Shown here one piece after another: positions 16,395-30,421 of a stretch of 64,000 bases of DNA. The DNA comes from Sphingomonas phyllosphaerae 5.2 (GTDB lineage Bacteria > Pseudomonadota > Alphaproteobacteria > Sphingomonadales > Sphingomonadaceae): assembly GCF_000419605.1 (NCBI RefSeq), contig NZ_ATTI01000001.1:3010501-3074500 (forward strand), given 5' to 3'. How positions within the stretch are numbered: the stretch's first letter is position 1; every line of letters begins with the position of its first letter. The translations under genes and the position numbers were made by a program. Under the pieces are notes generated by a model, which was not told the DNA's origin, made no database searches, and saw nothing but the letters and a program-made list of their open reading frames with translations.

Positions 16395-16464
16395 CTCGAA
16401 CCTCCACGACCTTGCGATCGCCAGCACCTGAAGCTGGTGCGTCTACCAATTCCGCCATCTGGGC
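16378..16464 (-). tRNA. tRNA-Leu (anticodon CAG)
   Basis: An 87-nt gene including encoded CCA. The acceptor stem GCCCAGA pairs with TCTGGGC, the anticodon arm is CCAGC-TTCAGGT-GCTGG with anticodon CAG, a long variable arm follows as in class II tRNAs, and the T-arm contains GGTTCGAGTCC. It serves as the integration site of the island to its left. Confidence 0.96.
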
Positions 16465-16634
16465 ACGGGGTAGGCCGGTGCCTCTATGGGCCGTCGCCGG
16501 GGCTGTCAACACGCCTGACCGGATTGCCGTCACTTTTTTGCAGCGCGGCACGTTTGGCGGCTAAACCTTGTCAACGCGCGAGGCGGAGGGCAAGGCGGGG
16601 GCAGAGCTTTGGGGCTTTCGAGATGAAGGACGGC

Positions 16635-17564
16635 ATGGACAACAAGCTGGTGACGCTGATCGGCGGCGGGGGCTTCCTCGGTCGCTATATCGCGCAGGCG
16701 CTGCTGGCGGCGGGCGCACGCGTGCGCATCGCGCAACGCGATCCGCGGCAGGCATTTTTCCTGAAGCCGCAAGGCGGACTGGGACAGACGCAGTTCGTCG
16801 CGGTCGACGTGACCCGTCCCGATACGATCGCCAACGCAGTGCACGGCGCCGACGGCGTCGTGAATCTCGTCGGCACGTTCGCGGGCAACCTGCACCGCAT
16901 CCATGTCGACGGCGCGCGCCATGTCGCCGAAGCCGCGGCGCAGGCCGGTGCCGCGCTGGTGCACGTCTCGGCGGTCGGCGCGAACGCCGATGGCGATTCG
17001 GCCTATGCGCGGAGCAAGGGCGCCGGCGAGGATGCCGTGCGCGCCGCCTGCCCCGCAGCCACGATCCTGCGTCCTTCGACCGTGTTCGGGCGCGAGGACC
17101 AGTTCATCAATCGCTTCGCCGCGATGATCGCCGGTCTGCCGGTCGTGCCGGTGCTGCGTGCCGGCGCGCGCTTCCAGCCGGTGTTCGTCGGCGACGTCGC
17201 GCGTGCCGCAGTGACCGCGCTTGCCGATCCCGAGACGTTCGGCGGCCGGACCTTCGAGCTCGGCGGCCCGGAAGTGCTGACGATGCTCCAGCTTCATCAG
17301 CGGATCGCCTTCCACACCGGCCGCTCGCCGCGGCTGGTCGCGCTGCCCGATGCGCTCGGCAGCCTGCTCGCCGCGCTGCCCGGCACGCCGATCACGGCCG
17401 ACCAGTGGAAGATGCTAGGGCATGACAGCGTCGTCGGCGCGGGCGCGGAGGGATTGGCCGCACTCGGCGTTGCCGCGACGCCACTCGATGCGGTCGCACC
17501 CGAATGGCTGGTGCGCTATCGCAAGGCCGGCCGCTTCGGCATGATCGGCCGCGCGGCGGGCTGA
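16635..17564 (+). CDS. NDUFA9-like NAD(P)-binding reductase (complex I-associated SDR)
   Basis: A protein of 309 residues of the atypical extended short-chain dehydrogenase group. The N-terminal Rossmann motif VTLIGGGGFLGRYIAQALL, then VNLVGTFAGN, VHVSAVGANADGDSAYARSKGAGEDAV and ILRPSTVFGREDQFINRFA match NDUFA9 homologues common in alphaproteobacteria, which associate with NADH:quinone oxidoreductase or act in quinone metabolism. The Tyr-xxx-Lys of classic SDRs appears as YARSK. ATG 16635 is chosen for AAGGA 5 nt upstream; ATG 16623 is an alternative. uppP follows 35 bp later. Confidence 0.88.
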   Translation: MDNKLVTLIGGGGFLGRYIAQALLAAGARVRIAQRDPRQAFFLKPQGGLGQTQFVAVDVTRPDTIANAVHGADGVVNLVGTFAGNLHRIHVDGARHVAEAAAQAGAALVHVSAVGANADGDSAYARSKGAGEDAVRAACPAATILRPSTVFGREDQFINRFAAMIAGLPVVPVLRAGARFQPVFVGDVARAAVTALADPETFGGRTFELGGPEVLTMLQLHQRIAFHTGRSPRLVALPDALGSLLAALPGTPITADQWKMLGHDSVVGAGAEGLAALGVAATPLDAVAPEWLVRYRKAGRFGMIGRAAG

Positions 17565-17599
17565 TCCCGCCGGCGGCCACCCACCAGCGGGGAACGCGC

Positions 17600-18409
17600 G
17601 TGAACGACCTTTTGACCATCATCCTCCTCGGCATCGTCGAGGGGGTCACCGAATTCCTGCCCGTCTCCTCGACGGGACACCTCGTCCTGGCCGGCGCCTT
17701 GCTCGGGCTGTCGGAAGGTGACGCGACCTTCGACATCGTCATCCAGCTCGGCGCGATCCTCGCGGTGATCGTGCTGTTCTGGCGACGCTTCCTGCACGTC
17801 GGCACGGGGCTGCTGCAACGCCGGCCCGACGCGATCCACTTCACGCGCAACGTCCTGCTTGGCTTTCTCCCCTCCGCCGTCGTCGGTGCGATCGCCTATT
17901 CCGCGATCCGCGCCCTTCTGGAGGCACCGGGCACCGGGCCGTTCGTGGTGGCAGTGGCGCTGATCGTCGGCGGCGTCGCGATCCTGTTCATCGAACGCGT
18001 CGCCCCGCGTGCCGAGCGCGGTTCGGTGGAGACGATGTCGTGGAAGACCGCACTGAAGATCGGCTTCGTGCAATGCCTCTCGATGGTCCCGGGCGTCAGC
18101 CGTTCCGGCGCGACGATCATGGGCGCGCGCGCGATGGGCGTCGATCAGGAGACTGCCGCCGAGTTCAGCTTCTTCCTCGCGATCCCGACGATGATGGGCG
18201 CAACGGCGCTGGCCCTGTGGAAAAGCCGCCACGATCTCGGCGATGCGCACCTTTCGGCAATCGCCATCGGCTTCGTCGTGTCGTTCGTGGTCGCGATGGT
18301 CGTGATCCGCTGGTTCATGGCGATCGTGACCAAGCACGGCTTCGCGCCATTCGCCTGGTATCGAATCATCATCGGCGTGGTCGCGCTCGCCATGCTGGCG
18401 ATGCGGTGA
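17600..18409 (+). CDS. uppP: Undecaprenyl-diphosphatase
   Basis: A membrane protein of 269 residues starting at GTG 17600. It has the two BacA/UppP signatures: GIVEGVTEFLPVSSTGHLVL near the N-terminus and VPGVSRSGATIMGARAMG in the middle, in a chain of about eight hydrophobic helices. It removes phosphate from undecaprenyl diphosphate to recycle the lipid carrier for peptidoglycan synthesis, and gives bacitracin tolerance. Length matches the family. Confidence 0.96.
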   Translation: MNDLLTIILLGIVEGVTEFLPVSSTGHLVLAGALLGLSEGDATFDIVIQLGAILAVIVLFWRRFLHVGTGLLQRRPDAIHFTRNVLLGFLPSAVVGAIAYSAIRALLEAPGTGPFVVAVALIVGGVAILFIERVAPRAERGSVETMSWKTALKIGFVQCLSMVPGVSRSGATIMGARAMGVDQETAAEFSFFLAIPTMMGATALALWKSRHDLGDAHLSAIAIGFVVSFVVAMVVIRWFMAIVTKHGFAPFAWYRIIIGVVALAMLAMR

Positions 18410-18436
18410 TTATCATATCGGACCTATTTTTTGGGT

Positions 18437-18461
18437 GAAGATGCGAGCCACTTGCATCTTC
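18437..18461 (+). terminator. Hairpin downstream of uppP
   Basis: GAAGATGC-N9-GCATCTTC, a perfect 8-bp stem 27 bp after the uppP stop. A second hairpin GGTAAG-N5-CTTACC follows at 18484-18500. No clear T-run is present after either. Confidence 0.5.
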
Positions 18462-18564
18462 GGCCACGAACCGGCATTTAATAGGTAAGTCTTGCTTACC
18501 CACTAGCTCAAAAGCGCGTGACAGCCGGCGAATGATGTGAGACGTCGGCCATCGGAGGACACCG

Positions 18565-20004
18565 ATGGCCGACATGCTCAAGTTCGTTGATCGCCCGCAA
18601 TCCTATCCGGCAAAGCGTACTGCCGACGACCGCGCCGATGATTTCCGCGAGATCGCGGAACGCTATGCGCCACCCGCGGCGGAGGATCAGGCCGGCCGCT
18701 GCTCGCAATGCGGCGTGCCGTATTGCTCGGTGCACTGTCCGCTCCACAACCACATTCCCGACTGGTTGCGACTGACTGCCGAAGGGCGGCTGCGCGAGGC
18801 ATACGAGTTGAGCAACGCTACCTCGACCATGCCCGAGATCTGCGGCCGCATCTGCCCGCAGGACCGGTTGTGCGAGGGCAATTGCGTCATCGAATTCTCC
18901 GGCCACGGCGCGGTCACGATCGGGTCGGTCGAGAAGTTCATCACCGATACCGCCTGGGAAGAAGGCTGGGTCGAGCCGCTCGTCCCCGGCCCGGCGCGCG
19001 GCCAGTCGGTCGGCGTGATCGGTGCCGGCCCGGCCGGGCTGAGCGCCGCGGAATATCTGCGTGGGCACGGTTATGAGGTTCATGTCTACGATCGCCACGA
19101 TCGCGCAGGCGGGCTGCTGACCTATGGCATCCCCGGCTTCAAGCTGGAGAAGCCGGTGGTCATGCGCCGCGTGGACCGGCTCAAGGCCGGCGGCATCGTC
19201 TTCCACGAAGGCTTCGAGGTCGGCCGCGACGCGACGCTTGACGAGCTGCGCACGCGCCACGACGCGTTGCTGATCGCGACCGGTGTGTACAAGGCGCGCG
19301 CGATCGAGGTCGGCGGCAACAACCTGAACGGCGTCGTCGCGGCGCTGGACTATCTCACCGCATCGAACCGCAAGAGCTTCGGTGACGCCGTGCCGGCGTT
19401 CGAGGACGGCAGCCTGAACGCCGCCGGCAAGGACGTGGTCGTGATCGGCGGCGGCGACACCGCGATGGACTGCGTGCGCACCGCGATCCGCCAGGGCGCG
19501 AAGAGCGTGAAATGCCTCTACCGCCGCGACCGTACCAACATGCCCGGTTCGCAGCGCGAGGTCGCCAACGCCGAGGAAGAAGGCGTCGAGTTCGTCTGGC
19601 TCTCCGCCCCGCACAGCTTCGAGGGCGAGGACGGCGCGGTACGCACGGTACGCGCGAACCGCATGCGGCTCGGCGCGCCCGACGCCAGCGGCCGCCGTGC
19701 GCCCGAAGTTGATCCCGGCGCTGCCGAGGCGATGCCGGCCGATCTCGTCATCAAGGCGCTCGGCTTCGATGCCGAGGAACTGCCGCGGCTGTGGGGTGCC
19801 CCCGAACTGGGCGTCACGCGCTGGGGCACGGTGCTGGTCGACAGCAAGACGTTGATGACCAGCCTCGACGGCGTGTTCGCGGCCGGCGACATCGTGCGCG
19901 GCGCCTCGCTGGTGGTCTGGGCGATCCGCGACGGCCGCGACGTCGCCGCCACGATGCATGCGCATCTGAAGGCGAAGGCCAGGGCGGAAAGGCAGGCAGC
20001 GTGA
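18565..20004 (+). CDS. gltD: Glutamate synthase (NADPH) small subunit
   Basis: A protein of 479 residues with GGAGGA before the ATG. The N-terminal cysteine clusters (CSQCGVPYCSVHCPLHNHIP; CGRICPQDRLCEGNC) bind [4Fe-4S] centres. FAD motif VIGAGPAGLSAAEYLRGHGY and NADPH motif VVVIGGGDTAMDCVRTA follow. The subunit oxidises NADPH and sends electrons to GltB for glutamate formation from glutamine and 2-oxoglutarate. It is first in a four-gene overlapping unit gltD-mntA-hepT-gltB; two non-metabolic genes therefore separate it from its partner. Confidence 0.97.
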   Translation: MADMLKFVDRPQSYPAKRTADDRADDFREIAERYAPPAAEDQAGRCSQCGVPYCSVHCPLHNHIPDWLRLTAEGRLREAYELSNATSTMPEICGRICPQDRLCEGNCVIEFSGHGAVTIGSVEKFITDTAWEEGWVEPLVPGPARGQSVGVIGAGPAGLSAAEYLRGHGYEVHVYDRHDRAGGLLTYGIPGFKLEKPVVMRRVDRLKAGGIVFHEGFEVGRDATLDELRTRHDALLIATGVYKARAIEVGGNNLNGVVAALDYLTASNRKSFGDAVPAFEDGSLNAAGKDVVVIGGGDTAMDCVRTAIRQGAKSVKCLYRRDRTNMPGSQREVANAEEEGVEFVWLSAPHSFEGEDGAVRTVRANRMRLGAPDASGRRAPEVDPGAAEAMPADLVIKALGFDAEELPRLWGAPELGVTRWGTVLVDSKTLMTSLDGVFAAGDIVRGASLVVWAIRDGRDVAATMHAHLKAKARAERQAA

Positions 20005-20297
20005 GGTTGTCGCCCCGGTATATCGACGCGATCAGGTCGGCGACCCGGGAGGCGTTCGGCGCCAGCGCGATCGTGCGGCTGTTCGGCAGTCGTCTTGACG
20101 ACACCAGACGCGGCGGCGACATCGACCTTCACATCGAGGCCGATCCGGCATCCGCGGATCTTGAACACGAGGTCCGTTTCCGCGTGCTGCTGTGGCGATC
20201 GCTGGACGAGGAACAGGTGGATGTGGTCGTCGCGGCGCGTGGGGCCGAACCGCGATGGATCGATCGCGCCGCATGCCGCGAAGGCGTCGTGCTATGA
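20001..20297 (+). CDS. mntA: MNT-type nucleotidyltransferase, putative type VII antitoxin
   Basis: A protein of 98 residues from GTG 20001, which overlaps the gltD stop as GTGA. The minimal nucleotidyltransferase motif is seen as LFGSRLDDTRRGGDIDLHIE (GS-x9-D-x-D, one residue shorter than the usual x10), followed by VDVVVAARG, which supplies the third acidic position. In HEPN/MNT systems this protein neutralises its HEPN partner by adding AMP to a tyrosine. The neighbouring HEPN gene starts inside its stop codon. Being inside the glt operon is unusual. Confidence 0.78.
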   Translation: MRLSPRYIDAIRSATREAFGASAIVRLFGSRLDDTRRGGDIDLHIEADPASADLEHEVRFRVLLWRSLDEEQVDVVVAARGAEPRWIDRAACREGVVL

Positions 20298-20772
20298 CAC
20301 GCGACGATGTGCTTGCCGCTACCGGGGAGGCCGTTGTCGCCGCGCAGCAACTCGCCGACCATGTCGAGCGCCTGCGCGGCAGAATGGACCGGGCGCTGCC
20401 GACGACGGGTGACGCGATTGTCCGTTGGCAGGACGAGGAACGCGAGCGGCTTCATGCCTTGTTGCGCATGTTCGACCAACTCTACGATCTGACGTCGCGA
20501 AAGCTGTTTCGCGGGCTGCTGTTCCTGTCGGGGGAGACGATCGCCGGTCTTTCCGCACAGAACCAGTTTCGCCGGGTAGAGGCGCTGGGCGGCATCGCAT
20601 CGGCAGACCGCTGGATCGAGCTGGCCGCCACCCGCAACGTGCTCGCCCACGATTATCCGACCCGACCTGTAGAACAGGCTGCCCGCGCCAATCTGGCCTG
20701 GCGCGAATTCATCGATCTCATCGCCGGCACCCGCCAGACCATTTCGCTGCTTCGAACCGAAGGGCTGATTTC

Positions 20773-20776
<4 letters not shown>
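20294..20776 (+). CDS. hepT: HEPN-domain protein, putative type VII toxin
   Basis: A protein of 160 residues, all helical. The HEPN ribonuclease motif R-x4-H-x-Y is present as RNVLAHDY near residue 116, including the tyrosine that MNT antitoxins AMPylate. It starts at ATG 20294 (ATGA overlap with the MNT gene) and its stop overlaps the gltB start (ATGA at 20773). In known HepT/MntA systems the HEPN protein is an RNase toxin. Whether this pair is a toxin-antitoxin module or has been recruited for glutamate synthase control is open. Confidence 0.75.
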
Positions 20777-25290
<4,514 letters not shown>

Positions 25291-25360
25291 AAGCGGATTG
25301 CTTGAAGGCCTGCGTTGAAGCGGTGGGTGAAGTCGCGTCGTCCCTCGCTCGTCTTCGCAT

Positions 25361-25438
25361 CGTCATTGCGGGCGGAGCGAAGCGATCCCCGGGCATTCTG
25401 GTCCGGCGCTGGATTGCTTCGCTACGCTCGCGATGACG
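25361..25438. repeat. REP-like long imperfect palindrome, copy 1
   Basis: Arms CGTCATTGCGGGCGGAGCG... and ...CGCTACGCTCGCGATGACG are near-complementary around a variable centre. The same arms occur at 26031-26104 and, as one arm, at 56273-56300. Copy 1 overlaps the last codons of the membrane-protein gene on the minus strand. Confidence 0.85.
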
Positions 25439-25943
25439 GACCATCGTTGGCCCTGCCGCGGAACCGCCACGCTATCCAGACCGCACCGACGGCAAGCGCC
25501 AGCACCGGCCAGCCGCCATCGGTGCGCCAGAGGTACGCCGCCCCCGCTACGACCGCCGCCAGCGTCAGCAACAACGCCGCCCATGGCGCATGTAGCCGCC
25601 GCGCGAGCCACACGGCGAGCGCCAGTGCGGCAAGCGCGTTCAACGCCAGCCATGCGTAGGAGGCGCCGGCCCCCAGCGATCCGGCGAACGGCAGCTTGAC
25701 GGTGGCATAGCCGATCATCCGGTTCGGGAAACTGTCGGCCGCCAGATGCACCCCCGTCCCCGCCGCCACGCCGCACGCCGCCGGATACCATCGCCGCCGC
25801 GCCAGCAACGCGCACGCCGGCACGATACTGTGCGTCAGTGCGCTGCGATGCCCGAGCCACAGGTGCAGGTCGACGTCGGGCAGGGTCAGCCCGATGACGA
25901 ACGCGACGATCGTGACCGCCACGGCGGCAAGGGCGGGTGTCAT
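25422..25943 (-). CDS. Polytopic membrane protein, metal-dependent-hydrolase (YdjM-like) type
   Basis: A protein of 173 residues from ATG 25943. An N-terminal helix (ALAAVAVTIVAFVIGLTLPD) leads to DVDLHLWLGHRSALTHSIVPA and HLAADSFPNR, His/Asp motifs as in the LexA-controlled membrane hydrolase family, followed by about four more hydrophobic helices. The conserved polar residues lie at the membrane face. Function is not known. Its C-terminus (GRANDGPSSRA) is read from a REP-like repeat, so the original end may have been altered. Confidence 0.72.
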   Translation of the reverse strand: MTPALAAVAVTIVAFVIGLTLPDVDLHLWLGHRSALTHSIVPACALLARRRWYPAACGVAAGTGVHLAADSFPNRMIGYATVKLPFAGSLGAGASYAWLALNALAALALAVWLARRLHAPWAALLLTLAAVVAGAAYLWRTDGGWPVLALAVGAVWIAWRFRGRANDGPSSRA

Positions 25944-26030
25944 GCGCCGCGGGTGCCACGGCCGCCGCCTCGCGTCCATCGTCGCGCGCTGTCAGGCGAG
26001 CGGCCTCAGGCGAGCAACGTCGTAACGTTT

Positions 26031-26104
26031 GTCATTGCGACCGCAGCGAAGCAATCCATGCCCGACCAGGACGACCCGGATTGCTTCGCTGCGCTCGCAA
26101 TGAC
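26031..26104. repeat. REP-like long imperfect palindrome, copy 2
   Basis: GTCATTGCGACCGCAGCGAA with GCAATCC, and on the right GGATTGCTTCGCTGCGCTCG with CAATGAC. It closely matches copy 1 and lies between the membrane-protein gene and the end of mmsB. Confidence 0.88.
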
Positions 26105-26166
26105 GATCTACCGGCAACGCCGATCCCTCCGCCTGCGATGCCGGAGCGCAGAGGCCGCCCGATCGA

Positions 26167-27054
26167 TCAACCCCGCGGCGTATCCAGCATCCGGATGATC
26201 CCCGAGAAATCGAGCCCACCCTGCCCGGCATCCACGAACTGCCGGTACAGGTCCCGCGCGCGCGCGCCCATCGGCGCTTGCGCCGCGGCGCCCTCGGCGG
26301 CCGCCATCGCCAGCTCCAGGTCCTTGAGCATCAACGCTCCGGCAAACCCGCCCTGATAGTCGCGATCGGCCGGCGATTCCGGGCCGACGCCCGGCACCGG
26401 GCAATAGCTCGTCATCGACCAGCTCTGCCCCGTCGCCTTGCTGGAGATGTCGTAGAAGGTCTGCGCATCCAGCCCCAGCTTCTCCGCCAGCGCGAACGCC
26501 TCGCACGTCGCAGCCATCGTCGCGCCGAGGATCAGGTTGTTGCACATCTTGGCGACCTGGCCTGCGCCGCTGTCGCCGGCATGGATCACCGCCTTGCCCA
26601 TGTCCTCCAGGAACGGCCGCGCGCGCGCGAACGCATCGGCGCTGCCCCCGACCATGAAGGTCAGCGTACCGGCCTGCGCCGCGGCGATGCCGCCGGATAC
26701 CGGCGCATCGACCGCCGCGATCCCGCGTGCCGCCGCCTCCCCGGCGATCCGCCGCGCGGTGGCGAGATCGATCGTCGAGCAATCGATCAGCACGGTATCG
26801 ACCGCGACGTCACCGAGGCTCTCGGCATAGACCTGCGCGACGTGGCTGCCGGCGGGCAGCATCGTGACGATCGCTTCCGCGCCGTCGGCCGCCTCGTGCG
26901 CCGATCCGACCGGCAGGCAACCTGCCGCCCGCGCCACCTCCAACGCCGCCGCCGACAGGTCGAAGGCGCGGACATCGTGCCCCTTTTTCGCCAGATTGGC
27001 GGCCATCCCGCCGCCCATGTTGCCCAGCCCGATGAACCCGACGCGCGCCATCAT
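26167..27054 (-). CDS. mmsB: 3-hydroxyisobutyrate dehydrogenase
   Basis: A protein of 295 residues of the beta-hydroxyacid dehydrogenase family. N-terminal NAD motif VGFIGLGNMGGGMAANL, substrate motif DAPVSGGIAAAQAGTL, and the catalytic Lys region GAGQVAKMCNNLILG are intact. It oxidises 3-hydroxyisobutyrate to methylmalonate semialdehyde in valine breakdown. The start overlaps the upstream small membrane-protein gene (ATGA at 27051-27054). It is the last gene of the valine cluster. Confidence 0.95.
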   Translation of the reverse strand: MMARVGFIGLGNMGGGMAANLAKKGHDVRAFDLSAAALEVARAAGCLPVGSAHEAADGAEAIVTMLPAGSHVAQVYAESLGDVAVDTVLIDCSTIDLATARRIAGEAAARGIAAVDAPVSGGIAAAQAGTLTFMVGGSADAFARARPFLEDMGKAVIHAGDSGAGQVAKMCNNLILGATMAATCEAFALAEKLGLDAQTFYDISSKATGQSWSMTSYCPVPGVGPESPADRDYQGGFAGALMLKDLELAMAAAEGAAAQAPMGARARDLYRQFVDAGQGGLDFSGIIRMLDTPRG

Positions 27055-27320
27055 GCCACCTTCGCCCGGCGCGGCCGCAGCGCAGCGCCGATCAATGCGC
27101 CGACCAGCGCCAGCGCCGCGACGCCGAGGAACGTGCCGACGAAGGTGATCGCGACCGGCTCGAACGACGCCGACACCGACGCCAGCATCATCGCCACGAC
27201 CACGACGGCGCCCGCCGCACCGATCGCCGCCGCCGCGACGAGCGGGTGCCAGTGCGTGAAACGCACCGCCGCCACGCCGGCGAGCAGGATCAACAGCAAT
27301 GTCAGGATCACCAGCGTCAT
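27051..27320 (-). CDS. Small two- or three-helix membrane protein
   Basis: An 89-residue very hydrophobic protein: helix 1 LVILTLLLILLAGVAAV, helix 2 LVAAAAIGAAGAVVVVAMML, helix 3 ITFVGTFLGVAALALVGALIGAAL, and a basic tail RPRRAKVA. I do not recognise a family. Its 12-bp distance from the enoyl-CoA hydratase gene and 4-nt overlap with mmsB place it firmly in the valine operon, though no metabolic role is evident. Confidence 0.75.
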   Translation of the reverse strand: MTLVILTLLLILLAGVAAVRFTHWHPLVAAAAIGAAGAVVVVAMMLASVSASFEPVAITFVGTFLGVAALALVGALIGAALRPRRAKVA

Positions 27321-27332
27321 CTCGTCTACTCC

Positions 27333-28109
27333 CTACTTGCCCGTCCATTGGCCGGGGCGCTTCTCGACGAACGCCGCCATGCCTTCCTTCTGGTCGGCGG
27401 TCCCGAACAGCCCGTGGAACAGCCGGCGCTCGAACTGCACGCCCTGCGCCAGCGTGGTCTCGAACGCGGCGTTGACCATTTCCTTGTTCGCCAGCACCGC
27501 CAGCGGCGCCATGTCGGCGATCGTCTGCGCCGTCTTCACCGCTTCTTCGACCAGCCCGGCCGCGGGAAGGATACGGCTGACCAGCCCGGCGCGTTCCGCC
27601 TCGGCGGCGTCCATCATCCGCCCGGTCAGGCACATCTCCATCGCCTTGGCCTTGCCGACCGCGCGCGCCAGCCGCTGCGACCCGCCCATGCCGGGGGTCA
27701 CCGCCAGCTTCACTTCGGGCTGCCCGAACTTCGCGTTATCGGCGGCAAGGATGAAGTCGCACATCATCGCCAGCTCGCACCCGCCGCCCAGTGCATAGCC
27801 CGCCACCGCGGCGATGATCGGCTTGCGCGTCTGCGTCAGCCGTTCGTAACCGCCGAAGAAATTGCCGCCGTACATCTCGGCGAATCCTTGCGCCGACATC
27901 TCCTTGATATCGGCACCGGCGGCGAACGCCTTCTCGCTGCCGGTCAGGACCGCACAGCCTTGCGTCGGGTCCGCATCGAACACGGCAAGTGCGGCAAGCA
28001 GGTCGGCCAGCACCTGCGAATTGAGCGCGTTGAGCGCCTTCGGCCGGTTGAGCGTGATCAGCGTCACGCCCCCGCGCTGCTCGACCAGGATCGTCTCGTA
28101 CTCGGCCAT
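27333..28109 (-). CDS. Enoyl-CoA hydratase
   Basis: A protein of 258 residues of the crotonase family with both catalytic glutamates in place: [18 protein letters not shown] and [25 protein letters not shown]. The oxyanion-hole motif [13 protein letters not shown] is present. In this cluster it probably hydrates methacrylyl-CoA to 3-hydroxyisobutyryl-CoA, though such enzymes also act on straight-chain enoyl-CoAs. The start at 28109 has GGGAG upstream. Confidence 0.94.
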   Translation of the reverse strand: MAEYETILVEQRGGVTLITLNRPKALNALNSQVLADLLAALAVFDADPTQGCAVLTGSEKAFAAGADIKEMSAQGFAEMYGGNFFGGYERLTQTRKPIIAAVAGYALGGGCELAMMCDFILAADNAKFGQPEVKLAVTPGMGGSQRLARAVGKAKAMEMCLTGRMMDAAEAERAGLVSRILPAAGLVEEAVKTAQTIADMAPLAVLANKEMVNAAFETTLAQGVQFERRLFHGLFGTADQKEGMAAFVEKRPGQWTGK

Positions 28110-28228
28110 TCGTTCGTCTCCCGTCGCTCCGGCGCAGCCAGGAGCCTGTGGCTGTTCAATCGCCGCGGTCGGTATGACGCGGGGCGCCTCGGCCGACACC
28201 GCCCCCTTCCCGCGGCGGGGCGATGACA

Positions 28229-29269
28229 TCACCCCGGCGTCCACGCCTCGTCGTCCGGCAACGGCGCGAAGATACGGTCGATCATATGATCGCTCACGCC
28301 CTCGACGGTCGCGGGCTCCCAACGCGGCGCATTGTCCTTGTCGACGATCAGCGCGCGCACGCCCTCCACGAAGTCGGGGCGCTGCACCACCCGGCACGCG
28401 ACCGCATATTCCTGCCGCATCTCGTCCGCGAACGTCGCCATCCCCGCGGCATCCTTGAGCAGCTTGAGCGACACCTTCATCGCCTGCGGCGATTTGGTCG
28501 CCAGCGTCGCACGGGTCGCCTGCGCGAAGTCGCCACCGTCCGCGTCGAGCGCCGCCAGCACCTCCTCCAGGTCGTCCGACGCGAACAAGCGGTCGATCTC
28601 CGCCCGCTGCGCCAGGATCTTGCCCGCAGGCGCCGCCTCGGCCAGCGCCGACAACGCCGCGTCGATCGCATCGGGGTCGGTCGCGATCGCCGCCTTCGCC
28701 TCCTCGATCCGCGCGGCCGGCAGGTAATGCGTCGCCAGCCCGAGCGCGACCGCCTCCGCACCGTCGAGTCGCGCGCCGGTCAGCGCGAGATACTGCCCGA
28801 TCCGCCCCGGCAGCCGCGACAGATACCAGCCGCCGCCGACGTCCGGGAACAGTCCGATGCCGGTCTCCGGCATCGCCAGCCGGGTGTTCTCGGTGGCGAC
28901 GCGATAGCGGCACGGCATCGACACGCCGACCCCGCCGCCCATCGTCACGCCGTCCATGAACGCTATCGTATCCTTGACGTAGGTGAACAGCCGGTGGTTC
29001 ATCCGATACTCGGCCCGGAAGAACGCACGCGCCTCCTCGCCGTCGGTCGCGCCGCTGCCGGCCAGCATGCGGATGTCGCCACCCGCGCAGAACCCCCGAC
29101 CCTCGGCATGATCGATGACGACGCACCGCACCGCCTCGTCGCCGCGCCATGCCTCCAGTGCATCGAGGATGCCCACGCACATTGCGGTGTTCAGCGCGTG
29201 CAGCGCCTTCGGCCGGTTGAGCCGGATCCGCGCGACCGGGCCGTCGGTCGAGACGAGAAGGTCGCTCAC
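28229..29269 (-). CDS. 3-hydroxyisobutyryl-CoA hydrolase
   Basis: A protein of 346 residues, longer than crotonase hydratases as expected for HIBCH. It has [33 protein letters not shown] and the diagnostic [20 protein letters not shown]. It frees 3-hydroxyisobutyrate from CoA in valine breakdown, removing a reactive thioester. GTG start at 29269 overlaps the acyl-CoA dehydrogenase stop (GTGA). A 119-bp gap separates it from the hydratase gene. Confidence 0.94.
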   Translation of the reverse strand: MSDLLVSTDGPVARIRLNRPKALHALNTAMCVGILDALEAWRGDEAVRCVVIDHAEGRGFCAGGDIRMLAGSGATDGEEARAFFRAEYRMNHRLFTYVKDTIAFMDGVTMGGGVGVSMPCRYRVATENTRLAMPETGIGLFPDVGGGWYLSRLPGRIGQYLALTGARLDGAEAVALGLATHYLPAARIEEAKAAIATDPDAIDAALSALAEAAPAGKILAQRAEIDRLFASDDLEEVLAALDADGGDFAQATRATLATKSPQAMKVSLKLLKDAAGMATFADEMRQEYAVACRVVQRPDFVEGVRALIVDKDNAPRWEPATVEGVSDHMIDRIFAPLPDDEAWTPG

Positions 29270-30417
29270 TGCCGCACCAGTTCGCGGCCGATGATCATCC
29301 GCATCACCTGATTGGTGCCCTCCAAAATCGAATGGACGCGCAGGTCGCGCCAGAACCGCTCGATCGGATAATCCATCAGATAGCCATAGCCGCCATGCAG
29401 CTGCAGCGCACGATCGACGACGCTCGATCCCGTATCGGTCGCCAGCCGCTTGGCCATCGCCGCGAAGCGCGTCTTGTCGGGCGCGTCCGCGGTCACCTTG
29501 GCCGCCGCGACGTAGAGCAGACAGCGCGCCGCCTGCAGCTCGGTCTCCATGTCGGCCAGCATGAATTGCGTGTTCTGGAAATCGCCGATCGCCTTGCCGA
29601 ATTGCTTGCGATCGGTGGTGTAGCGGATCGCCTCGTCGAGGCAGCGCTGCGCCCCGCCCAGCGAGCACGCCCCGATGTTGAGCCGCCCACCGTCCAGCCC
29701 CGCCATGGCGAAGCGGAACCCCTCGCCCTCCTGCCCGACGCGATTGGCGACGGGCACGCGGACGTTGTCGAATGTCACCGCGCGCGTCGGCTGCGCGTGC
29801 CAGCCCAGTTTGCGCTCGTTCGCGCCGAACGACACGCCCGGCATGTCCTTTTCGATCACCAGGCAGGAAATTCCCTTCGGTCCATCGGCACCGGTGCGCA
29901 CCATGGTGACATAAAGCTCGTTTTCTCCGGCACCGGAGATGAACTGCTTGGTACCGTCGACGACATAATGGTCACCGTCGCGCCGCGCGGTCGTGCGCAG
30001 CGCCGCTGCGTCGGACCCCGATGCCGGCTCGGTCAGGCAGTAGCTCGCGATCCGCTCCATCGTGACCAGATCGGGCAGGTAGCGCGCCTTGAGCTCCGCC
30101 GATCCGTAGCTATCGATCATCCAGCTCGCCATATTGTGTATGGAAATGAACGCGCTGGTCGCCGGGCACCCGTAGGCCATCGCCTCCATGATGAGCGCAG
30201 CCTCCAGCCGTCCGAGGTTGATCCCGCCGCTCTCCTCGCTGACGTAGATCGCCGCGAAGCCCAGTTCCGCCGCGGCCTTGATCGTGTCGCGCGGAAAGAT
30301 GTGCTTCTCATCCCACTCCGCCGCGAACGGCGTGATGCGGTCCGCGGTGAAGCGGCGCGCAAGCTCTTGAATCTCCCGCTGTTCGTCGGTCAGGTCGAAT
30401 TGATCGGTCATGCTCAT
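29266..30417 (-). CDS. Acyl-CoA dehydrogenase (probably isobutyryl-CoA dehydrogenase)
   Basis: A protein of 383 residues. N-terminal [15 protein letters not shown], the flavin and substrate motif [34 protein letters not shown], and the C-terminal catalytic Glu in [19 protein letters not shown] are all visible. It oxidises the branched acyl-CoA with FAD, passing electrons to ETF and then to ETF-QO (encoded near 7 kb). Substrate is inferred from the neighbours. Start 30417 has GAGGA upstream; ATG 30411 is equally possible. Confidence 0.94.
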   Translation of the reverse strand: MSMTDQFDLTDEQREIQELARRFTADRITPFAAEWDEKHIFPRDTIKAAAELGFAAIYVSEESGGINLGRLEAALIMEAMAYGCPATSAFISIHNMASWMIDSYGSAELKARYLPDLVTMERIASYCLTEPASGSDAAALRTTARRDGDHYVVDGTKQFISGAGENELYVTMVRTGADGPKGISCLVIEKDMPGVSFGANERKLGWHAQPTRAVTFDNVRVPVANRVGQEGEGFRFAMAGLDGGRLNIGACSLGGAQRCLDEAIRYTTDRKQFGKAIGDFQNTQFMLADMETELQAARCLLYVAAAKVTADAPDKTRFAAMAKRLATDTGSSVVDRALQLHGGYGYLMDYPIERFWRDLRVHSILEGTNQVMRMIIGRELVRQ

Positions 30418-30421
30418 ATCC

